Origin: Cliona cf. orientalis
Taxonomy: Eukaryota; Porifera; Demospongiae; Clionaida; Clionaidae
Assembly (NCBI GenBank): GCA_963930775.1
Contig: OZ005689.1
Location: 10,489,010-10,553,009, forward strand
Direction of reading: 5' to 3'
Length of the DNA: 64,000 nt
Part shown: piece after piece, positions 10,320 through 20,326 of the stretch
How positions within the stretch are numbered: position 1 is the first letter of the stretch
Layout of the letters: the number at the start of each line of letters is the position of its first letter
Program-made: the position numbers and the translations under genes
The notes under the pieces: generated by a model
Told to the model about the DNA's origin: nothing
The model's database searches: none
What the model saw: only the letters and a program-made list of their open reading frames with translations

Positions 10320-12359
10320 ATGGCTTACATGCTATACATGTATATAGCTACTGTAATACTGTTTACATCGCTATGTTTAATATTGTCCCAAGCTTCTAGA
10401 TCATATCAAATTCTGCTAATTCTGCCACTTCAGGATGTCAAGGGACCATCAGCTGGCTGGGAGAGAGGATATGAAATCCTATCAGGAGCTCAACTTGCTA
10501 CTGAAATGATCAATAACAGCTCTACCGTAGAATATCAGCTACAATTGATTCCAATTGACAGTGGTAGGTGTGAAAGTAGTGTCAGCCAATACACTTTTCT
10601 CCCACAGCTGATCAATTCAACTTTCCATCAAGGTTTGAATGTACAGGCTGCAATTGGATTTTTATGCCACAATGAATTTCAGATAATGCTTGATTCACCT
10701 TTATCAGTATCTTTCATAATTACCAAACAGTTGAAAATGGCACAGCCAGTGATGTTGACTAGCACCCTTTTAAGCTTTATGCAGTATATGGAGTGGACTA
10801 GGATTGGAATCATCACAGAACTTAGCCTAAATGATTTCTTTTACTTCAATACTGCAGAAGCCATAGCCAAAGCAATTAAAGAAAATTCAAGTGTTATGAT
10901 CTCAAAACTGATCCAAATCCCAAGTAATGCACACAAAATTGACTTAGTCTATGATCTTCCAAAAATCCTATTTATGAGTGTAAGTCCTTCAATATTAGTA
11001 AAGGTACTATGTTCTGCCTATAAAAGACATTTACTGTGGCCTAACCATGTGTGGATACTTCATGGCTACAGACTGATGGACTTTCAAACCGATACTGTAA
11101 CAAAATTTTCATGCAACATAAGTAGGGCTCTTGAAGGGGCAATAATCATAAATGAAGAGCTAACTCCAGTAGATAATATTGAAAGGTATAACAGTTTCTA
11201 TAATATGTACGCCAAGAAGCTTGTGGGCAACTCTAAATTGCAAAATATCACAATCCAGCCAAATTTGTATGCATACATGGCCTATGATTTAGTATGGGAA
11301 ACAGCACTGACGTTCAATTCAAGACAACAAATACAGAAAATTAATGAAACAGTACCATATCAACAACAAAGAATGATAAACATCATTCAAATCAAACTTC
11401 AAAATGGTATTATTGAGAGCCTTATTGCCACATATTCTCCTCACTCAGGTGAATTAAATATTTGTGACAAAGAATTTAAGAGTACAGCTCCATCTGATAG
11501 ACTTCCATTAGTAATATTAGGAGTACCACCAGCATATACCATCATCTTTTCAATTATAACAGTGATGGTTTTTGTCATTGAAACAAGTGTATTGATTGTA
11601 TACATTTGTTTTCGCAAGGAGCCAGAAATTAAATCAACAAGTTTCTCACTCAGTTTGCTTATGTTTTTTGGCTGCTACCTATGTAATATTTACACACCAG
11701 TGGTCCTTTACTTTCAGCAACCGTTTATTGGTCCCCTTGAAATGGAAGATGGCCTGTGTCATGTGAGACTATGGGTCTCAAATACTGGCATTTATTTCAT
11801 TGAAGTAACACTTCTTGTGAAACTCTTGCGTGTGTATCACATCTTTTTCAGGTACAAAACCAAAGCAATCGGAAGAAAGTGTTCCGATATCTTTCTTGCT
11901 TGCTATGTCTTAATAATCTTGTCACCTTCAATAATTATACATACATTGTGGAGCTTACTGGATAGTTATGGTTTTATTCTTGTGCAGACACCCATGCAAA
12001 CTTATAAAAGTTGTGGTCCAATTAAACCTGTGTGGTCTATCTTGCTGGCTGTTTATGGGAACACCATTTCAATAGCACTTGTATCTGTCGCTATTAAGAC
12101 ACGGAAGATTCGTCATAAGCAATTCAAAGACTCAAGGAAAGTAAATATATACTTGTTTTGTTTCACATTTGTGTCAGCCATGACTTTCGGTTATTGGCTT
12201 CTTTTAGATCAAGGCAATATTTATGAGTACTACCTTTCTTCTACTCCAGTACACATTGGTCTTTCATTGATGGTTTTGCTGTGCCAATTCCTTTTGTTTG
12301 TACCGAAAGTGTTCCCACCTTTTCAACGCTATATTATGGCCATGTATTTTAATAAATAG
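10320..12359 (+). CDS. Class C GPCR, GABA-B-receptor-like, intronless
   Basis: 679 residues from ATG 10320 to TAG. A signal peptide (about residues 5-25) precedes a ligand-binding bilobed domain of the periplasmic-binding type (about 28-385; GAQLATEMIN-type helix and many Asn-glycosylation sites). The seven-helix domain follows at about 395-670. TM3 has the class C Cys followed by RLW (LCHVRLWVSNTGIYFIE) and the cytoplasmic LLVKLLRVYHIF, matching GABA-B TM3; extracellular loop 2 carries the partner Cys (SCGPIKPVW); intracellular loop 3 has FKDSRKVNIYLF, matching the GABA-B-type F-K-D-[ST]-[RK]-K-V sequence. There is no Cys-rich domain between the lobes and the membrane, as in GABA-B and unlike glutamate receptors, and no long coiled-coil tail. 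It should be a plasma-membrane receptor coupling to G proteins; the ligand cannot be inferred. The single-exon structure is notable. A GAATAAAAG TATA-like sequence lies about 50 bp upstream. Confidence 0.93.
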   Translation: MAYMLYMYIATVILFTSLCLILSQASRSYQILLILPLQDVKGPSAGWERGYEILSGAQLATEMINNSSTVEYQLQLIPIDSGRCESSVSQYTFLPQLINSTFHQGLNVQAAIGFLCHNEFQIMLDSPLSVSFIITKQLKMAQPVMLTSTLLSFMQYMEWTRIGIITELSLNDFFYFNTAEAIAKAIKENSSVMISKLIQIPSNAHKIDLVYDLPKILFMSVSPSILVKVLCSAYKRHLLWPNHVWILHGYRLMDFQTDTVTKFSCNISRALEGAIIINEELTPVDNIERYNSFYNMYAKKLVGNSKLQNITIQPNLYAYMAYDLVWETALTFNSRQQIQKINETVPYQQQRMINIIQIKLQNGIIESLIATYSPHSGELNICDKEFKSTAPSDRLPLVILGVPPAYTIIFSIITVMVFVIETSVLIVYICFRKEPEIKSTSFSLSLLMFFGCYLCNIYTPVVLYFQQPFIGPLEMEDGLCHVRLWVSNTGIYFIEVTLLVKLLRVYHIFFRYKTKAIGRKCSDIFLACYVLIILSPSIIIHTLWSLLDSYGFILVQTPMQTYKSCGPIKPVWSILLAVYGNTISIALVSVAIKTRKIRHKQFKDSRKVNIYLFCFTFVSAMTFGYWLLLDQGNIYEYYLSSTPVHIGLSLMVLLCQFLLFVPKVFPPFQRYIMAMYFNK

Positions 12360-12846
12360 GTATTATACTAACTTGCCATTGGAGTGATAATAGCCTAGCC
12401 AAGTTTAAAGCATGCGAACCTATTAGTTTTATGTATGATTATGTTTTATAGCCGCTATTATAATAATTATAGTATTACTGTATGTGGATGTGTACACATA
12501 GTGTAATGATATTATCATGCAGTGGTGAATGTTGCTAATAAGATATTAATTACTGCATGTGCCAGTTAGCTAATTTAAGCTGAATGCATTGTGTCAACGT
12601 CATTGAGCTGCGAATCTAACATACTACAATGTATTATTATACACTGGATGAAAATATGCATAATATAGAAAATGTGTAGGATAGGGAAATATTTTCTACA
12701 GATTTCATTTTGCCTGACAAACAAGTGTAGGAAAGATCATGTTTTGGTAAGCACAACATATTAAGGAAATCTTAGTTTTGGTCCAGTGATAGCTTATCAG
12801 AAAATCAGATCTCCTGCATGGTCCTTGTACCCATGAACTATAATAA
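12360..12846. other. 3' flank of the class C receptor, no gene
   Basis: AT-rich spacer. I see no ORF or inverted repeat. Confidence 0.5.
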
Positions 12847-12847
12847 C

Positions 12848-13190
12848 TAGAGCTCTGTAGAGAGTACATACCCCGTGCGCTCTGTAGCCACTGTAGCGTA
12901 GTACTGCAACACTCTGCGGCATAGCTGTTTTATGACCTGACGACACTTTCCAACACCAAGCTTGAGCATGCGCAGTCGCATCAGCATGCTAAAAGAGTGG
13001 GCGTGGTCGATAAACCACAGGCATGTCACACAGAAAATGCATGATTTGTAGCACTAGTAAGCCCTATTGAGTAAATCAAGCCCGTAAAACCAGTTTTTTT
13101 TACCGATATCTACCAATTGGTTGTGCTTAGAGTACGCACAGACGCCTAGAACTCGAGATCTGGCGATTTTCGTGCCAACGACGACAACAA
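12848..13190 (+). mobile_element. AACTAGAGCTCT-family element, copy 2 (3' truncated)
   Basis: Starts with the family 5' end and carries the diagnostic internal blocks GAGCATGCGCAGTCGCATC and GTGGTCGATAAACCA plus the ACGACGACAACAA tract, where it is cut off by the start of the next copy at 13191. The two copies are therefore in direct tandem. Confidence 0.8.
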
Positions 13191-14286
13191 CTAGAGCTCT
13201 GTAGAGCACATACCCCGCGCGCCATGCCATATAGCATTGCAACACTATGAGGCACACATGTAGCGGTTTCATGACGTGACGACCCTTTCCAACACAGTGC
13301 TTGAGCATGCGCAGTCGCATCTGCATACTATTATGCTAAAAGAGTGGGTGTGGTCGATAAACCAAAGGCATGCTGAATAGAAAATGCACGATTTGTAGTA
13401 AGCCTTTTTGAGAAATTCGAAACGCGTACAAGCCATCTCAGGTTGTCTAAGGACTGGGACACCCATTCAGACTCATGATTTTAAGCTGTATCTTTGCTTG
13501 TTTAGTGTCTAGAAGACAACATGATATGGACAAGAAAGTTACACCATAATGTAGAGCAACCATTTCTCTAACCGCAAACTAATTTATAGCCACGCCCACT
13601 AATTAGTTACCTCCTGGTGACGTCATGAGTAATGGCTATTCTGAAGATAAAATCGCCAAAGGCGGCGGTGAAGATCAACCTGGACGACTGTTTCTCCAGG
13701 CCTTAGATAATATTCATATGCCTAACTAATAAATATCACGGGGGCAAGTCGATCTGTCATACTACTAAGCTAGAATACCACGAAGTGTGATAAATGTACC
13801 GATCTTGGAGGGCTATTTACCTGAATATCTCCCGTCCCGTTGAACAGCTCTTCTTGCCCCCGGGTAGTAGGGCTTGAAATCGACGTTATTCGCTTTGTGC
13901 AACGGAGATATCTTCGTAGCTAAGCGTCTTCATCGCCGCCTCAGCAACCTTCAGCCTTTATACAGCTACTCTATGGCCATGATCGTGATCATGTGACTAA
14001 ATGTATTGCTAGGTATATCGCGCACGTGATCCCGCTCGCGCGTGCGCGTACCCAGTCCTTAGACTACCTGAGATTTTTTCCACCGATATCTACCGATTGG
14101 TTGTGCTTATAGCACGCACAGACGCCTAGAACTCGAGATCTGGCGATTTTCGTGCCGACGACGACAACAACAACTACAACAACAGACGTACAAACCGATT
14201 GCTTTACCCCTTGCGCATGCGCGCGGGGTAACAACGATAGACAGACAAACCGATTGCTTTACCCCTTGCGCATGTGCGCGGGGTAA
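13191..14286 (+). mobile_element. AACTAGAGCTCT-family element, copy 3, split by another transposon
   Basis: The 5' end at 13191 and 3' end at about 14286 (ATTGCTTTACCCCTTGCGCA then TGTGCGCGGGGTAA) are both present. The 3' terminal block occurs twice (about 14196-14228 and 14250-14286). A 636 bp element interrupts it at 13437-14072; removing that insert restores the sequence of the uninterrupted copy at 24848. No coding capacity. Confidence 0.85.
13437..14072. mobile_element. CTCAGG-type inverted-repeat element, copy 1 (636 bp)
   Basis: The ends are inverted repeats: left CTCAGGTTGTCTAAGGACTG, right (reverse complement) CTCAGGTAGTCTAAGGACTG, each followed by GG. It is inserted in the family element at 13191-14286 with an AT dinucleotide on both sides; the intact version at 24848 shows the empty site. 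A second copy of the same element, split by a 7 kb insertion, is at 27544-35342. Confidence 0.88.
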
Positions 14287-14725
14287 TTACACATATTGAC
14301 GACCATTACCCCCGCCCGCCCGCATTAATTTTGAGTTCAGAGGGGATGAGAAACTACTAATTGATTTGGAGGGGCCTAATAGCAGAATATAGTCAAAGTA
14401 AACATTTTGTCAATACGAGCTGATTCTTATCCTCCTATAGGTTCAGTTCAGTTCTGGGCTCAGTTACAATAATAATATAATTATGTCACCAATGGTCAAT
14501 TACATGTAATTGTGCTAGGTTCCAGTGACATCAGTTCCTGTTTTTGCCCAGGATCAAGGAGTGCATGTATCCGTTGCTAGTGGGAATACAGTATCATACT
14601 GCGAATCACAGAAAACTGTCATGCAGTTCAGAAGTCTTATACCCACTGACATGGATTTGGTAGTATAGGTTGAAGATGAACTCTCATGATACTGTATAAT
14701 ATAATAATTATGAGCAAAATATTAT
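14287..14725. other. Spacer / 3' flank of the SMB receptor gene
   Basis: AT-rich, with no independent gene. It probably contains the 3' UTR of the minus-strand receptor ending at 14726. Confidence 0.4.
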
Positions 14726-17071
14726 TTAAGTTCTGAGTACAATGGCGGATTGACTGCTGTTCGACGCTGGACCACTCGTGGAGGCAGCAGATTTCGACGA
14801 TGTCTTCTCCACACCTCTCTTGCAAGTGAGGCAATCCAGGTAGAGCTTTAGAGTCTTCTTGGTCAGGAGGAAAGCCACAAATATGACAAATCCCTGGGTG
14901 CTGTTGAAGGTGATGAATAGATACCATGCCCAGGTCATGCCGGCTAGAATGGTGATGAATCCAAACACCCAGGTGAGGCCTGTGGTACAAAAGATGGCGA
15001 TATTGAGGTGGAGGAAAGGAGTGGCGTCTTCACGGTTCAGTTTGGCTTGCGATCAAGAAGCCATGAAGATATAGACGGACACTATGATAAACATGACGAG
15101 GTTGAAGGAGAGAGAGAGAACTAGGGGAACGATGAAAGCGACGATGGCAGACTCAAGATGATTTATCCAACAGCTGCCCAAAGATCCGTCGGCTAGAACT
15201 CCATAGAGCACCAGTCCTTGTGTGGTGAAGTTGACCACTGTAGACACTGCACTGATTAATAGGGGTAACCCCCAGCCAGCGAGCATGTACGAGATGAGCA
15301 GCTGCAGCTTTTCACACTTTGTGTCAGTGAGTAGCTTCTTGGCTCGGTGAAACTTTCGCACCACTTCCAGCGACATTATGCTCATCCATGCAAACTATGC
15401 CAGAAAGAAGAAATGCAGAGCTGCAGCGACTGACATACAGAGCTCGACGGTTGGATAAGCTTGCGATATTAGACCACCGACTAGAATCAGTAGATTCGTC
15501 ACAAGGTTGGCAAAGGCTAGATTCATCAAGATCTTGCTCGGTAGCGAGTGTAATTCTTTGAAGAGGCTGTAGGTTATCAATACCAAAGCACTACCGATAA
15601 CTGAGAGGGAGCACCCTATGTAGGTGAGCTCAAGGTAGCCAGCAGGGTAAGAGAAAATGGTGGTGTTCACCTGAACAGTAGTGACGTTATCAGGACAGAC
15701 GAGAGGCAGTCCATCAGTGCTGTAGCCAAGAATCTCCATCTCTTCACCATCCATAAGAACAGTTTCGTTTGTGAGCAGAGTGAACTCTGTCTTATTCAGG
15801 GCCACTAACTCTGTGGGGCAGTCGAGGAAAAAAACACTCCCACTGCCTGAACCATTAGTGGACCGATTTCCATTGGTCAGCGATTGAGAAAAACACTTTC
15901 CGTCTCGTGATACGAAATTCTCTGGGCAGAGGGTGTCTCGACAGTCTAGACCAACAGCCGCCTGGCCCTCGGGGCAGCTAACCGTTACGTTCCGAGTCTG
16001 CGTGTCTGTTCGTACAGTCACATGACCACCGCCAAAATTACTCAGAGTGATCGTGAAGGGTATCCCCCCTTGAATAGGAGGGGGTTCATTGGGTCCCATA
16101 TCATCACCAGCTTGTGTCACTGGTGGATCCTCTGTGGGAAGAGGAGGTGGGGAGACGTTTTGTAAACACTGAATTGGTACTGTATTGACAGCCCTGGATG
16201 TCTCCGGCAGGCACTAACTGAAATTCCCTTGATTGCATTCTGTACATGCACGATTGCGAGCAATCACATCAAAACTGAACGGCATCAGCTCTTGGAGATC
16301 GTACGAACCATTTACACAGTCGTTAGCAAGTCCTTCGTACACTTCTTGTGATATCCCGAGGAACTCAGTTATGTTGAGACACGTGTCGATAACGTTGGGA
16401 TAGCATGCTCTAGGTGTGTGGGGCAGGGTCCGTGGGTACTGGTACGAACAAGGGCTGCACTGATCTCGAAAGAGGCTCGTATCGAGCTCAGAAAATGGAA
16501 CAGTTTCGAGTAGTTCATAGAGATATTCAGTGCATACAATGCTCGCGTCCCACGGGACTGTGTTCTCCACGCGATTGCATAGAGCACAGTGCTGATTTCT
16601 GTAGACAATCCCCGATACAGGGTCAGTAACTGAAGGCAAGTCTCGAGATTCTGAGAGACAACTGTCAAGCACCATTTGTCCACTCTCACCCACCTCAGAA
16701 AGCCAGTCTGAAGAACATCTGGACACCATCCAAAACGACTCATTCGCCATGACGTCTATTGTGCTGTCAAGGTAGATGCTCTGACAAGTGAATTGGAGTT
16801 CGTTGAGATGCGAATCTCCGAGTGGCGTCCCTTTGCAGGCAGCTGACTTTCGCGTGGATGACTGTCCACAGCAGTCACCGTACACCTCGCAGTCCGCGTC
16901 GCATTTACACCGTCCCCCGTCTCTCTCGATGTCGTATGCCCGACATTCTCCTCCGCAGGAGCGGCAACTGGGCTCTAGCAGCTCCTCTGTCATAAAATTT
17001 CCGAGAGTGGCGGCTGAAGAAGATCGGAGAGAAGGAGAGGTCAGTAAAACTATTGTAAAAAGTAGAGACAT
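14726..17071 (-). pseudogene. Somatomedin-B secretin/adhesion-type 7TM receptor with two premature stops
   Basis: The likely start is the Met at 17071, which begins a signal peptide (MSLLFTIVLLTS); the open frame upstream to 17194 lacks one. An eight-Cys somatomedin-B-like domain follows (CRSCGGECRAYD ... CKCDADCEVYGDCC), then a Cys-rich ectodomain, then a family B seven-helix domain (TM1 near IGCSLSVIGSALVLITYS, TM3 with ALHFFFLA/FAWM, TM6 with GLTWVFGF). A TAG at 16214-16216 is removed by an 87 bp in-frame intron (16218-16132; GTTAGT donor, pyrimidine-rich CCCACAG acceptor). Two other stops are not explained by splicing: TAG 15395-15397 in the middle of TM3, and TGA 15053-15055 in intracellular loop 3. 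Coding homology continues in the same frame after both. There is no GPS/GAIN cleavage motif. The last residues (to 14726) form a Ser-rich tail. I read it as a young pseudogene or a null allele; base-calling errors are the alternative. Confidence 0.82.
16132..16218 (-). other. 87 bp intron in the SMB receptor gene
   Basis: Donor GTTAGT at 16218, acceptor TTCCCACAG ending at 16132, pyrimidine-rich tract before the acceptor. The length is a multiple of three and the intron contains the in-frame TAG, so splicing joins the ectodomain to the juxtamembrane exon in frame. Confidence 0.75.
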
Positions 17072-17194
17072 CTTCGTTTTGAATTGGTAGAGAACTTGTG
17101 AGTATTTTTTAGCGAGTTCAATAAGTGAGAAATGAACGAAGCTGTCGATTATGTGCAATTTGAACGCCCACGCGTTCCGACCTCCGAGCTCCAC

Positions 17195-17708
17195 CCACTC
17201 GTAGCGGGAAAGTGTATGACCGCAACTGAAGGAACATGGAGATCATGTTATTTTATCACATGAGAAGGTGGACCACGGTTTGCAGCCACAATCACACATG
17301 ATCAATCACTCCAATATTAAACAGTCAGCCACACACTCATTTTGGAGCAATAAACTTCGCACTGAAAGACTGCTAAATTTCACCTTGCTAATAGCATAGG
17401 GGCCCACCCTATTGCACCGCTAGCTGCCCTCTGTTATACCAAAATTATGGCAATGCAGCTATCATTAGAGTCAGAGTAGGAATGTTGTTTCAATCTGATA
17501 ACCACCAGGAATCAGTAGGATGCAGCTAGCATTGTAAAAAAAAAAGAGTGGGCCTAGCAGGTAGCTAGGTATCTGGGTGGGTGCCGTGGCATATTAAACC
17601 AAGAGGCGGCACAGAAGCTAATTGAAGTTTTGAGGCAGGTAAGACACCTGATAACTGCTAGCTGTTTGAGTTAATTTCCTGCAACTCCATACAAAAGTTT
17701 AGGTAACA
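17195..17708. other. Spacer between divergent starts
   Basis: Presumed promoter region of the SMB receptor (-) and of the small ORF at 17709 (+). I see no ORF or strong repeat. Confidence 0.4.
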
Positions 17709-17927
17709 ATGAAGTTGCTTGGATTTCTTTCTATTTTTCTCTCTACTTTTGCTGTCATGGATGCTGCAGTAGCTCCTAATGATTACTTTATTACATGCCG
17801 CACTGACTTTCACTATCGAGCGGCCCACGATTGGATCCCCTATGCAAACAACACCAGCAGCGGCACTTGGAAGGTCCTAATTGATCAGTATGACTACCAA
17901 AGTATCCTAGGATTTGGAGGAGTTTGA
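17709..17927 (+). CDS. Short secreted ORF or first exon, unknown
   Basis: 72 residues starting MKLLGFLSIFLSTFAVMDAA, a good signal peptide, followed by a polar segment with one Cys, one Asn-glycosylation sequon and an aromatic-rich end (YDYQSILGFGG). It stops at TGA, but GGA|GTTTGA is a possible weak donor, so it may be exon 1 of a longer gene whose downstream part was separated by the transposon starting 40 bp later. I do not recognise the family. Confidence 0.4.
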   Translation: MKLLGFLSIFLSTFAVMDAAVAPNDYFITCRTDFHYRAAHDWIPYANNTSSGTWKVLIDQYDYQSILGFGGV

Positions 17928-17966
17928 AGTGCACTAGATGCTGATACATAGCCAACTCCTGATGAA

Positions 17967-18801
17967 ACTAGAGCTCTCTCGAGCACAAAACCCTCGGCGC
18001 GCTGCATGGCATTAGCTACACGCTTCAACAGTTGCATGCAGAAAAGGGGGCAGCTAAAGGGCTGGGGTCAGGGCGAGACAGGGATGAGGCTAATGTTATA
18101 CTTGCACAGCAGTGTTTAATAATATTATTCAAGACAGTTCAACAGCTCATAGCAGCAACAACCCTAGCGTGTTGTATTGAGCTCCTCACTGTGGTGTCGA
18201 CGTCAACTCAACCTTCCTCACTGTAGCCTAACCTCCAATTCTTGGGGACTTAGCTAGCTACACCTTAACTAGAAGGACTATGATGCAAAGCCTTGGCACA
18301 AGACTGAAGTACACTGAGCAATATTGAGTCCAATATTATCGCAACTCACTTGGTTTCAAGCACTGTAATTCCATGCATGCATACAAGCCAGAGAGTCAAA
18401 GGGTACTACAAGAATACCGGCAGCTAAGCCGCTTATAATTGAAAAGAAGCCACGATCGTCAAAAGCTCGCTGGTGGACTGAGGGGCGGGATTGATGCAAC
18501 TGGGCATGCGCTGAGGTTTATCGACGTACATACCGTATATAGTGCGCAACCTATTTATACGTTAATTCATGCTATTGCTAGCTCGGGCAAAGTCAAGAAG
18601 CTTAGAATCGGTAAATGACGCCAAAACTGGCGAACAAAGCGTTTTTGGAGAAATCCACACAAATCATGAATTGGGAACGCCATAAGGAACCTTGCAACAG
18701 TGCAAAATGGACTTGAAAACGAGGTATGTAGCAGCTAGCGTGGTAACAGACAGACAGACAAACCAACTACCGTAACCCTCGCGCATGCGCCGAGGGTTAA
18801 T
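17967..18801 (+). mobile_element. AACTAGAGCTCT-family element, CCCTCGGCGC subfamily
   Basis: 5' end AACTAGAGCTCTCTCGAGCA then CAAAACCCTCGGCGCGC; 3' end AACCCTCGCGCATGCGCCGA then GGGTTAA, preceded by GACAGACAGACAAACC. Both termini carry the CCCTCGGCGC version instead of the CCCCGCGCG version found in other copies, so the two ends vary together as true terminal inverted repeats. Confidence 0.75.
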
Positions 18802-19089
18802 AACTGTACATTTTAGACTATACTTTGCTGATATTCCTATCACTGGTTAGTTTTCCCGAGGCAGTGGTGGGACATGCAGCTATCAAATTAGAGTAAGTAA
18901 TTAACCCTCGGCGCATGTGCGAGCGTTACGGTATATAGTTGGTTTGTCCATAGATAATAGAGGGGGGAGGAGGGATTGGAAACGCGCATATAGAACATTA
19001 CCTGGAGCATCATCACGAGCCACTAGGTTTGCTTGCTGTGCTGAGAATTCACGTAATATCACAAGCTGGAAACCTACTCTTATACCAAG

Positions 19090-19164
19090 ATGGACAATGT
19101 GACCAGGATGTTACATGTGACTGTAATGCAGGGTACGAGGAAAATGGTCGTTCTGAGTGTGTTG
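19090..19164 (+). CDS. Possible EGF-like exon
   Basis: A short stretch encodes GQCDQDVTCDCNAGYEENGR followed by SECV and then GTAAGT, a consensus splice donor at about 19165. The Cys spacing with CDCNAGYEENG resembles the second half of an EGF-like module. I could not place a confident acceptor, and the frame breaks upstream. It may be an exon of the gene starting at 17709, or an exon relic. Confidence 0.35.
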
Positions 19165-19261
19165 GTAAGTTAAAAATCTCATGGCTAATTAAAGTTTACT
19201 CATTGCAATCACTGTAGCTTGTTCAATAATTAAATATAATAATATTTTGGTACTGAGTAAT

Positions 19262-19557
19262 ATGGAAGTAGAAGGCAGCTCAAACCTGACACAAAAGTTG
19301 TATCTATTATTCTTTATCCTTGAATAGAGTGAATATGGATTAGAAAATTGTGAAAAGAGGTGGTGATTTGTGAGAAAAATGCATCCAATTATCATCAGCG
19401 TAGTATTTAATACGAACAGTATGCCAATTCATTACTTGTCCTTGATGCATCTCAATTCTTCAATCAGCATAGTAAAAATTTAATGTTCAGCAGCAACATG
19501 ACCTCTATTAGAGATAAAATTAACATCACAAACTCTGCAGGTGGTCTGTTTCTTATA
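19262..19557 (+). repeat. Dispersed duplicated segment, copy 2
   Basis: Same-orientation copy of 1290-1795 without the 240 bp MITE, so it shows the pre-insertion state. It carries one private insertion (GAGATAAAATTAACA region near 19510). Non-coding. Confidence 0.7.
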
Positions 19558-20272
19558 TTTCCAGGTTTGAAAGCAAAACAAAGGAGGAATCGCTCTCATT
19601 TTAGTCAACAGCGCAGCCATGGGGAATGATTGATAACAGTAGCAATCTTTTGGGAAAACGGGTGAACTACATATCAATCATACAGATGGAGATGCAATTC
19701 ATAACAACACGGGAAGCAACGTTGGCAATAATAGTGCTACACTTGGAGTAATCATTTTTGTTGAACTTAGTGCCTAGTACAAAACAATGTTACGATTCCT
19801 CATTTATCGGAAATGGCCGGTGGTACTTGTTAGGGAAGGATCTAGCTTATCAGCCGAGGGCATTGGCAAGAAATATCCTAATAATCGTTGATAAGACATG
19901 ACATTGTGTCAATATAGTCGCACTAATATTATTACCATATCAGCCACTAAAGGTGGAGTTGAAGCCAGCATTAACTTGAATAAATAATTGTTTTTGCCTA
20001 TTCAACTCAGCCAACAATTATAATATATGGAGGGCTAGTGGACAAGTATGGTGAATGAACACAAAATTGTATTATAGAGGAGGTGCTATAAAACTAGTGA
20101 TAAAATTTACAATCTCTTTACATAAAGCCATAGTAATGGAGGAAAAGTGAGGTAGATAATATATCAACTTTATGTATATTGAAAACATCTAAATATTAGT
20201 CAAGGTACTGCAATGTTTTGCCGTATCTATAATACACGATCTATGCTGAAATACTACGTATAATATGCTAAT
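19558..20272. other. Spacer, no gene
   Basis: AT-rich intergenic DNA leading to the 3' end of the minus-strand beta-helix gene. I see no ORF above background. Confidence 0.45.
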
Positions 20273-20278
20273 TTTATT
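20273..20278 (-). terminator. Polyadenylation signal AATAAA for the beta-helix gene
   Basis: A canonical AATAAA on the minus strand about 50 bp past the stop codon at 20327. Confidence 0.55.
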
Positions 20279-20326
20279 TCACACACAAACAGTCTTAAGC
20301 ACACTCACACACACAGTTGTGCATTA

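Noticed and set aside
15395..15450. A 44 bp or 36 bp intron removing the TM3 stop of the SMB receptor
   Set aside because: The 44 bp choice (GTATGT donor) breaks the frame; the 36 bp choice has a poor donor and removes half of TM3. The pyrimidine-rich run is explained by the HFFFL codons.
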